A program made the position numbers and the translations under genes. From contig VGHV01000018.1 of NCBI GenBank assembly GCA_016868095.1, positions 1 through 16,233 on the forward strand: a DNA stretch of 16,233 nucleotides, read 5' to 3'. Positions 6,495-12,563 of this stretch are shown in pieces. The stretch comes from Betaproteobacteria bacterium (lineage in GTDB: Bacteria > Pseudomonadota > Gammaproteobacteria > Burkholderiales > Burkholderiaceae_E). Under the pieces are notes generated by a model. It saw only the letters and a program-made list of their open reading frames with translations. It had not been told where the DNA came from and ran no database searches. Every line of letters starts with the position of its first letter. Position 1 is the first letter of the stretch.

Positions 6495-7187
6495 CTAAAT
6501 CCAACCACCGGCAAAGGGAAATGCCTGACCTGCGAAAAAGTTCACCTCGCGGGAAGCGAGAAAGACAGCAAACATGGCGTCCTCCTCAGGACTGGCAAGC
6601 CTTCCAAGCGGAACCTCGCGCTTGAGACGTTCCTGAAATGCCGGCAGGGCTTGTACTTCTGCGGAATAGTACGTGGGGTTTTCAACGAAATTTTGTGCAA
6701 TTAAATTGACATGCACTTGATGCATCGCCATCTCAACGCCAACGGCGCGAACCCAAGAGAGCTGCGCACCGCGCGCTGCAGCATAGGTCGATATATTGCG
6801 CTGCCCCCGCAACGCAGTCGCACTGCCCATAACCAGCAATTTGCCGCTTTTGCGCGCCATCATGGCCGGTAAAAAGGCTCGCGCGATCCGTGGCAAGGGA
6901 TCGACCAGCGCTGCAAACACCGAGCGCAACTCCTCATCGCCCACCTGATGTGCGCGTGTCATCGGCGATGCAATCGCCAAATTCGCTATCACCACGTCCA
7001 CTGCGCCCTCATCGATAACAGCACGAAGCTTTGCTTCAAAAGCCTCGACATCTTGCGGATCGCTTTCATCGGCTATGACCTGGGCTCCATGGTCCCTAAA
7101 ACATTTGCAAAGAACCGGACCCATAAACGCCTGGGACTGGGTAATGAAGACCCTTTGATCCTTTAAGCTGTCACCGATGCGCACCAT
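6495..7187 (-). CDS. Putative halohydrin dehalogenase (SDR-fold)
   Basis: It encodes 230 residues with a short-chain dehydrogenase fold but halohydrin dehalogenase signatures. The nucleotide-binding glycine motif is replaced by TQSQAFMG at 16-23, matching T-x4-F-x-G, the halide-pocket motif. The catalytic triad fits S-x12-Y-x3-R exactly: Ser122, Tyr135, Arg139, where ordinary SDRs have Lys. The tail, VPLGRLASPEEDAMFAVFLAS to AGGWI, and INLIAQ-like HVNLIAQNFVEN segment at 159-170 resemble the HheB/HheD type as I remember those sequences. Such enzymes convert vicinal haloalcohols to epoxides and reopen epoxides with nucleophiles, without NAD(P). The start has AAGGAG about 10 nt upstream. It lies upstream of the Bug gene and only 26 bp from the divergent exporter. 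The alternative, an unusual NAD-dependent SDR, is less likely because the cofactor motif is lost. Confidence 0.8.
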   Translation of the reverse strand: MVRIGDSLKDQRVFITQSQAFMGPVLCKCFRDHGAQVIADESDPQDVEAFEAKLRAVIDEGAVDVVIANLAIASPMTRAHQVGDEELRSVFAALVDPLPRIARAFLPAMMARKSGKLLVMGSATALRGQRNISTYAAARGAQLSWVRAVGVEMAMHQVHVNLIAQNFVENPTYYSAEVQALPAFQERLKREVPLGRLASPEEDAMFAVFLASREVNFFAGQAFPFAGGWI

Positions 7188-7213
7188 AGCAGATCGCTCC
7201 TTTTCTTAGTCCG

Positions 7214-7939
7214 ATGATTACCGAATGGTTGATCTATCCTACCGCGATTGCCGCAGGTTTATTGGGCGGTGTGATTGGTTTTGGTACGAGCATTTTGCTC
7301 ATGCCCTTCCTGGTACAGCTCTATGGCCCCATAAAAACCATACCGATCATTGCGCTTATCGCCATTGTTGCCAACAGCGCCAGGGTCTTGCTTTGGTGGC
7401 GACTTGTTGACCGTCGATCGGTCTTTTATTTCAGTGTGAGCGCGGTGCCATCGGTGGTTGTTGGTGCAAACACTTTGGTCCGCCTAACGCCACAGCTTGT
7501 CGAAATCTGCCTTGGCGTCTTTTTGATCGCGATGATCCCGGTAAGACGCTGGCTGGCCAAACAGGCAAAGCACTTGAATCCACCACATATGATGCTGGTG
7601 GGCGCTGTCATCGGCTACTTAAGCGGCATTGTTGCCACGACAGGTCCGCTCAATACGCCCTTTTTCTTGGCCCTCGGCTTAAGCAAAGGCGCTTATCTCG
7701 GCACCGAAGCGGCCGCCTCGCTTGTGATGTTTGCGGCCAAGGGCTTGCGTTTTCATCAGCTCGATGTGATCGACATGCAGGCAGTCAGCCAGGGCTTGAT
7801 CATCGGTGCGTTTGTGTTTGCAGGCTCCACCCTGTCCAAGCGCATGGTGCTCGCGCTTTCGGAGCAAACATTCATGCGATTAATGGAGGCTGTCATGCTG
7901 ATTTCAGGGTTGAGCATGCTTTGGATGGCAGTCGCTTGA
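7214..7939 (+). CDS. TauE/SafE-family membrane exporter
   Basis: It encodes 241 residues, almost entirely hydrophobic, with about seven or eight membrane segments in two related halves. Each half opens with a glycine-rich segment: LLGGVIGFGTSILLMPF at about 16-32, and GAVIGYLSGIVATTGP at about 130-145. Members include proposed sulfite, sulfoacetate and other anion exporters of the inner membrane, but many are uncharacterised. The ATG at 7214 has no clear Shine-Dalgarno. The start cannot move far downstream without losing the first conserved segment. It diverges from the dehalogenase-like gene and ends 7 bp before the convergent Spy-like gene. The sulfonate connection with the TPP decarboxylase is suggestive only. 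Confidence 0.85.
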   Translation: MITEWLIYPTAIAAGLLGGVIGFGTSILLMPFLVQLYGPIKTIPIIALIAIVANSARVLLWWRLVDRRSVFYFSVSAVPSVVVGANTLVRLTPQLVEICLGVFLIAMIPVRRWLAKQAKHLNPPHMMLVGAVIGYLSGIVATTGPLNTPFFLALGLSKGAYLGTEAAASLVMFAAKGLRFHQLDVIDMQAVSQGLIIGAFVFAGSTLSKRMVLALSEQTFMRLMEAVMLISGLSMLWMAVA

Positions 7940-7946
7940 TCGTGAT

Positions 7947-8876
7947 TTATCGCATCAAGGACAATGCTTCATCGAAGGCATCGCTTTGATCCATGCCTTG
8001 AACCGATTCCATCATGGCCATCATTTGGGCTGCTTGAGGCAGACCGGCAAGTACCTGCGACTCATCGTCGTGGATGGCTCCCCGCTTCATGCGTTCGGCT
8101 GGCCCTCCGCCAGGGATGGATGGCATAAGGGTTTGCATGCTTTGCCAGGCCTGCATCCGAGCGGGCTTTTGCTCCCGATGCAAACGCATAATGGTGCGTT
8201 GCTCGGGCGATAGCTTCTCATAGAGGGCTTTAATCAAGACCGCGGTTTGATCAAGCTGCTTTGCCTGGTCTCGCAAACGTTGAGCGCGCTGCTCGAGTGC
8301 TTGATCGGGACTGATCATCTGGTTGTTTGTGGCAGAAATCTGGTTGTTTGTAGCAGAACGATCAGGATTAATACGCGATGGCGCATTCGGTTGTGGACCC
8401 TGCATCATGGCAGCGCGCTTAAGCTTCATCTGTTCGGAGGCTTGCTGTGCCCTTGCCATTAAATGCTTTCGCAAGGCCTCCCAATCAGCTTCTTGTTCGG
8501 GCTTAAGGTGCAGATCGGTGGTCACCCGATCCAGACGTGCTTTTAAGGCTTGCACTGGGTCAATCGTTGATCGGTGCATCATTCTCATGCGATGCTGCGC
8601 CTGCATATCTGGCATGCCACGCATGTCTTGTCCGTGATGGCGAATCACAATGTCGCGCTCAACCTGGCGATAAGGCTGAGGCTGACCCTGCAGTGACGGG
8701 CTCATAGGTCCCGGAGGCGGCGGAGGGATCCCAGGGGATGAAGGCGCTCCTGGTATGGGAGGCATGGCTGGCGCTTGGGGTGAGGCAGGCATGGTCTGAG
8801 CAAGGCTAAGACCTAGACCCAAGGCGCAAGTTATCGAACAGGCAAAGCCTTGCATGATCTTGGTACTCGTTTTCAT
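7947..8876 (-). CDS. Exported proline-rich Spy/CpxP-like (LTxxQ) protein
   Basis: It encodes 309 residues. A signal peptide of about 26 residues ending GLSLA|QT is followed by a Pro/Gly/Met-rich low-complexity stretch at about 29-70. The helical body carries two family-type motifs, LKPEQ at about 124-128 and LSPEQ at about 222-226, as in Spy/CpxP/ZraP periplasmic chaperones or metal-stress sensors. Met and Gln are abundant (MRGMPDMQAQHRMRMMH at about 85-101), which could favour metal binding. A tandem SATNNQ duplication sits at 174-186. The start ATG 8876 has AAGGAT 5 nt upstream. It is longer than classic Spy (about 160 residues), so the fold is inferred from spaced LxPEQ motifs and charged helices rather than full-length similarity. 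No regulator lies next to it. Confidence 0.7.
   Translation of the reverse strand: MKTSTKIMQGFACSITCALGLGLSLAQTMPASPQAPAMPPIPGAPSSPGIPPPPPGPMSPSLQGQPQPYRQVERDIVIRHHGQDMRGMPDMQAQHRMRMMHRSTIDPVQALKARLDRVTTDLHLKPEQEADWEALRKHLMARAQQASEQMKLKRAAMMQGPQPNAPSRINPDRSATNNQISATNNQMISPDQALEQRAQRLRDQAKQLDQTAVLIKALYEKLSPEQRTIMRLHREQKPARMQAWQSMQTLMPSIPGGGPAERMKRGAIHDDESQVLAGLPQAAQMMAMMESVQGMDQSDAFDEALSLMR
8317..8358 (-). repeat. 21-bp tandem duplication inside the Spy-like gene
   Basis: Two adjacent 21-bp copies (8317-8337 and 8338-8358) differ at a single base. They encode two copies of the seven-residue unit SATNNQI/M in frame, so the protein is lengthened without frameshift. It marks a slippage-prone linker between the two LxPEQ-containing helical parts. 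Confidence 0.9.
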
Positions 8877-8959
8877 AAAGCATCCTTATCGTCGGTATCC
8901 ATGGTTTTCGGAAAGCACCACAGCTGACACAATAGGGTTTTCCAAACCAAAAAGTTCCC

Positions 8960-8963
8960 GGAG
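8960..8963 (+). promoter_or_regulatory. Ribosome binding site supporting a TTG start
   Basis: GGAG ends 5 nt before TTG 8969, the first codon of the M20 amidohydrolase gene. No in-frame ATG with a comparable site lies nearby, so the TTG start is accepted. Confidence 0.55.
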
Positions 8964-8968
8964 TTAAT

Positions 8969-10285
8969 TTGGCAACTGACATCACCCTAGATCCCGAGGC
9001 CCTTGAGCTTATCGAATCGATTCGAAGCGGAAAAGCACTCGACGCCATCCAATCATCCTTGCAAGAGTCTCCACAAGAACTTGTAGCGAGTGCTTATCTA
9101 GCTCGATTAATTCGACAAAACATTCATCAGCAACCTGAACTTGCCTTTGAAGAACATCGCACCGCTTCGATGGTCGCAAGCATGCTTCGGATGTGGGGCT
9201 ATGAAGTCCACGAAGGGATCGGTAAAACAGGCCTTGTGGGTGTGATGACATTTGGATCGGCCAATGAGTCATCGGGCCAAGCCATGCCCGGTTTTGGGTT
9301 TAGGGCCGACATGGATGCACTGCCGATTCAAGAGCAAACCGGAAAGACCTACGCGAGCCGGCGTGCAGGCCTCATGCATGCCTGCGGCCACGACGGCCAC
9401 ACCGCAAGCCTTCTTGGCGCAGCTCGAATGATCGCGCAGCTCAAGGCAAGCGGTGCCTGCGAGCATTGGTATGGCAGGCTGAATTTGATTTTTCAGCCCG
9501 CAGAAGAAAATGGCCAGGACGGCGGTGGCGCGATGGCTATGGTCAACGATGCTTTGTTTGAACGATTCCCATGCGATCAGATTTTCGGCATGCACAATGC
9601 GCCAACCCTGCCACTTGGTCGCGTTCACCTCCGCCCAGGAGCCATGATGGCCTCGAGTGATCGCGTCGATGTCCTCATTACGGGCAAAGGTGGCCACGCA
9701 GCCTTTCCTCACAGTACCATCGATCCCACAGTAGCTGCTGCCTCAGTGGTCATGGCCTTGCAAAGTATTGTCTCGCGCAATGTCGATCCCTTCGGTAACG
9801 CCGTGATCTCGATCGGACGCCTACTCGCGGGTGAACATGGCACACATAATGTGATCCCACAGCAAGCCCGACTCGAGCTGAGTGTTCGTGCGCTCGACCC
9901 CAAGACAAGGGATTTGCTCGAACAACGCATCCGTGACCTCATTAAGCTTCAAAGCGAAAGCTTTGGATGCACTGCAAGCGTTAATTACCGAAGAGGCTAT
10001 CCGGTCTTAGTCAACCACCCAGCCAGTAGCGCATTGGTCGAGCAAGTTGCCAGGGAATGTTTCGGTGAGGACATGGTTGACGGGCAAACTCCACCCATTG
10101 GTGGCAGTGAAGACTTTGCCAGCATGTTGGAGGTCCGGCCGGGTTGTTACTTCCTTATGGGAAATGGCGATGGGCCTGGAAGTTGCATGGTTCACCACCC
10201 TGGATATGATTTCAATGACGATTTACTTCCTGGATCGATTCGCATGTGGACGGCTTTGGCCCAGAAGCTTCTTGAGCTGCGCTAA
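8969..10285 (+). CDS. M20-family amidohydrolase (hippurate/N-acyl-amino-acid hydrolase type)
   Basis: It encodes 438 residues of an M20D-type metallohydrolase. Metal ligands are visible in MHACGHDGH at 136-144 (Cys139, His141), PAEENGQDGG at about 177-186 (Glu179/180), GMHN at 207-210 (His209) and HHPGYDFND at 409-417. The lid/dimerisation domain begins near RVDVLITGKGGHAAFPH at about 232-248. GGSEDF at 378-383 is also characteristic. The enzyme hydrolyses amide bonds of N-acyl amino acids or similar conjugates, probably in the cytoplasm since no signal peptide is seen. The first 40 or so residues precede the usual family start (LARLIRQNIHQQPELAFEEH). The gene starts at TTG 8969, is divergent from the Spy-like gene across 92 bp, and overlaps the SOUL gene downstream. 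The amide substrate is unknown. Confidence 0.92.
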   Translation: MATDITLDPEALELIESIRSGKALDAIQSSLQESPQELVASAYLARLIRQNIHQQPELAFEEHRTASMVASMLRMWGYEVHEGIGKTGLVGVMTFGSANESSGQAMPGFGFRADMDALPIQEQTGKTYASRRAGLMHACGHDGHTASLLGAARMIAQLKASGACEHWYGRLNLIFQPAEENGQDGGGAMAMVNDALFERFPCDQIFGMHNAPTLPLGRVHLRPGAMMASSDRVDVLITGKGGHAAFPHSTIDPTVAAASVVMALQSIVSRNVDPFGNAVISIGRLLAGEHGTHNVIPQQARLELSVRALDPKTRDLLEQRIRDLIKLQSESFGCTASVNYRRGYPVLVNHPASSALVEQVARECFGEDMVDGQTPPIGGSEDFASMLEVRPGCYFLMGNGDGPGSCMVHHPGYDFNDDLLPGSIRMWTALAQKLLELR

Positions 10286-10874
10286 ATGGCTCGTTGGCTT
10301 TGGCTTCGCGCTCGCAACAAGCCTTGCCATGGCCATTGAAGAGCCAAGCTATAAGCTCTTGTTGCAAGAAGACCGCATGGAGCTGCGCGCATATGCTCCG
10401 TTCACGATTGCTGAAGTCAATGTACAGGGCAGCTTCGATGAAGCCTCTCGCCGCGGTTTTCGACTGATTGCTGATTATATTTTCGGTAACAATCGATCGA
10501 TCTCGCAACCTGATCGCTCAGAAAAAATCGCGATGACTGCGCCCGTGACCGTTGAGGCTCAGAACTCAGCCGAGGGTGAAGCTTGGCGCATGCATTTCGT
10601 CATGCCTTCGACTTATCGATTGCAGTCACTTCCTAAACCTAATAACGATGCAGTCCAACTACGCGAGGTCGGTGAAGGACTTTTCGCTGCGATTCGCTTC
10701 TCGGGCTTCACCACCGAGTCTGCTATCGAAACCCGGACCCAAGAACTAGAACAATGGATTCAGTCCAAGGGCTGGGCGATCACCGGTAAAGCGCAAATCG
10801 CACGTTATAACGATCCCTTCACGCTGCCCTTTAATCGCCGCAACGAAATCCTGATACCCGTCAAACAACCCTAG
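10272..10874 (+). CDS. SOUL/HBP-family heme-binding-like protein, exported
   Basis: The mature part, starting EEPSYKLL, matches the SOUL family: early YKLLLQEDRMELRAYAPF, then FRLIADYIFGNN, and the hallmark KIAMTAPVTVE followed by WRMHFVMPSTY. The C-terminus ends with PFTLPFNRRNEILIPV, also typical. Eukaryotic relatives bind heme; bacterial functions are mostly unknown. The upstream hydrophobic stretch WLVGFGFALATSLAMA is a good signal peptide, so the protein is probably periplasmic. The start is uncertain: TTG 10272 gives a compact 21-residue leader and overlaps the M20 gene by 14 nt, with only a weak AGAAG nearby. ATG 10215 would give a 40-residue leader overlapping M20 by 71 nt. The ATG directly after the M20 stop (10286) is out of frame. 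Family call firm, start tentative. Confidence 0.83.
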   Translation: MSCAKWLVGFGFALATSLAMAIEEPSYKLLLQEDRMELRAYAPFTIAEVNVQGSFDEASRRGFRLIADYIFGNNRSISQPDRSEKIAMTAPVTVEAQNSAEGEAWRMHFVMPSTYRLQSLPKPNNDAVQLREVGEGLFAAIRFSGFTTESAIETRTQELEQWIQSKGWAITGKAQIARYNDPFTLPFNRRNEILIPVKQP

Positions 10875-10926
10875 ACGAGAAAGCCGGCCGCAGACCCTGA
10901 ACAAGGCATGCCTGTGTTTGCGCAAG

Positions 10927-11011
10927 ATGAGCACAGCCGCAAGACGAGCACAGCCGCTAGACGGGCACAGCCGCTAGACGAGCACAGCCGCAAGACGAGC
11001 ACAGCCTATGG
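10927..11011. repeat. Five-copy 17-bp minisatellite
   Basis: Five contiguous 17-bp units start at 10927, 10944, 10961, 10978 and 10995, with consensus ACGAGCACAGCCGCAAG. Copies differ at one to three positions and the last is degenerate over its final five bases. The array lies between the convergent SOUL and livF genes (10875-11016) and occupies most of that gap. It is not part of either protein. The unit has no obvious dyad and differs from the 19-bp array at 1267-1380. Confidence 0.9.
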
Positions 11012-11016
11012 ACGCG

Positions 11017-11742
11017 CTAGACAAGGCAACCCTGCAGCAAATGGAGTTGTCGATCGGCAATCGCATCACAAAAATAACGATTCTGCTCGGAAATCAGAAT
11101 CGACTGACCTGCCTGCTTCATCGCCAATATCGCTTGAGCCATATGCTCGACAATTTTGGGAGCAACACCCTCTGAGGGCTCATCAAGCAGCAATAGCAAA
11201 GGTTGTCCCATCAGCGCTCTGGCAATGGTGAGCATTTGCTGCTCACCACCAGACATTTGCCCGGCAGGTCGCTTGAGCATGGATCCAAGTGCCGGAAAAA
11301 GCGTGAGGACTGCATCCAGATCCCAGGCCTGCCCGCCTTTATTCGTATGCTCACGCTCGACCACGAGTCCCCGATCCCGCTTTTGTCTTAAGACCTGTCT
11401 GCCAATGTCCAGATTTTCCTCAACGCTAAGACTCGTGAAAATCCTGCGATCTTCAGGAACAAGCGCAATGCCTCGGGCTGCAATTTGATGGCTTTGTAAA
11501 GACTTTAGGGATTGCCCCTGAAAAAAAATCTCACCCTCCCAGCGATCGACCCAGGATACGATCGATTTGAGTGTGGTTGACTTGCCCGCTCCGTTCGGTC
11601 CAACAAGCGCCAGTACCTCGCCTTGGTCAAGGCAAAAGCTCAACTCAAAAAGTGCTTGAGCCGATCCATAAAAGGCCGAGAGCTTCTTTAACTCAAGCAA
11701 GGGTATAGCTTTCATAGCCGATGGCTCAGTGATCAATAGCAT
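11017..11742 (-). CDS. livF: Branched-chain amino acid-type ABC transporter ATP-binding protein LivF
   Basis: It encodes 241 residues of a complete ABC ATPase. Walker A GPNGAGKST lies at about 48-56, signature MSGGEQQM at about 163-170, and Walker B LLLLLDEPSEG at about 182-192. ISEQN replaces the switch His, as is usual in LivF. The stretch at about 118-141 between the Q-loop and the signature is somewhat longer than usual. The ATG at 11742 overlaps the livG stop in a TGATG arrangement, so translation is coupled. An alternative ATG at 11715 would remove nine residues preceding the conserved beta strand LLELKKLSAFYG. It is the last gene of the operon and ends against the 17-bp repeats. It should work with LivG as a heterodimeric ATPase on the inner face of the membrane. 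Confidence 0.95.
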   Translation of the reverse strand: MLLITEPSAMKAIPLLELKKLSAFYGSAQALFELSFCLDQGEVLALVGPNGAGKSTTLKSIVSWVDRWEGEIFFQGQSLKSLQSHQIAARGIALVPEDRRIFTSLSVEENLDIGRQVLRQKRDRGLVVEREHTNKGGQAWDLDAVLTLFPALGSMLKRPAGQMSGGEQQMLTIARALMGQPLLLLLDEPSEGVAPKIVEHMAQAILAMKQAGQSILISEQNRYFCDAIADRQLHLLQGCLV

Positions 11743-12563
11743 CAAGGTCGTGCAGTTAAGACTGCTTCAAGATTGAGGCTTCCCAAATAAGCTTCTCTGA
11801 CCTCGGCGTTGTTTGCGATCGCTTCAGCACTGCCCTGGGCGATAAGGCGTCCTCGATGCATCACCATCAAGCGATCTGAAAAGCCAAAGACAACGTCCAT
11901 CGCATGCTCGGTCAAAAGCACGGCGAGTTGCTCTTCAATCGCTAATTTTTGTACCAATCTCATCAAGTCCTGCCGCTCTTCAGGCGGCAAACCAGCGGTT
12001 GGTTCGTCCATCAGAAGCACCGACGGCTTTTGGGCAAGCACCATGGCAAGTTCAAGCCTTTTCAAATCACCATAGGACAACTCATGGGCAAAACGATCGG
12101 CAAGCGCCTCAAGCTGTAAGCGTCTGAGCCAATCCAAGGCAGGCCCACTTGGTGTGCTCGGGACCGACCCAAGCCAAGCTAGACCGCGAAGCTTCGTGCT
12201 CTGCGTGGCGAAAAGCATATGGTCGGCCACACGTAAGGCGGGATAAATCGCAGCAACCTGAAAGGTTCTTGACAGCCCCATGCGGGCTCGTTGAATCGAG
12301 CTCATGCTTGTAATGTCCTGATCGTTGAGCCAAATGCTGCCGTTATCGGGCTTTAAGTGTCCATGCAATAAGTGAAAGCAGGTCGTCTTGCCTGCGCCAT
12401 TCGGGCCGATGAGAGCAAGTAACTCGCCCCTTGCCATGTCGAAACTGAGCTCGTCAACCGCTCTAAGGCCGCCGAAAGCTTTCGATAGCCCGTTTGCTTT
12501 CAAGATCGGTGTTGGGGAGATAGCCTGTATCGACCCACTGCCTCGCGCATGCTCTGTCGTCAT
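11742..12563 (-). CDS. livG: Branched-chain amino acid-type ABC transporter ATP-binding protein LivG
   Basis: It encodes 273 residues. Walker A GPNGAGKT lies at about 53-60, the FGGLRAV region typical of LivG near 30-36, and RTFQ at 99-102. The degenerate signature LSYGDLKRLELA is at about 162-173, Walker B LLMDEPTAG at about 183-191, and the switch His in LLTEHAMD at 220. The start at 12563 has AGGAG (12573-12577, plus-strand CTCCT) nine bases upstream and forms an ATGA overlap with the permease stop. The reading frame stays open upstream to 12878, but that extension lies wholly inside the permease gene and shows no domain. It pairs with LivF to power the fused permease. Confidence 0.94.
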   Translation of the reverse strand: MTTEHARGSGSIQAISPTPILKANGLSKAFGGLRAVDELSFDMARGELLALIGPNGAGKTTCFHLLHGHLKPDNGSIWLNDQDITSMSSIQRARMGLSRTFQVAAIYPALRVADHMLFATQSTKLRGLAWLGSVPSTPSGPALDWLRRLQLEALADRFAHELSYGDLKRLELAMVLAQKPSVLLMDEPTAGLPPEERQDLMRLVQKLAIEEQLAVLLTEHAMDVVFGFSDRLMVMHRGRLIAQGSAEAIANNAEVREAYLGSLNLEAVLTARP

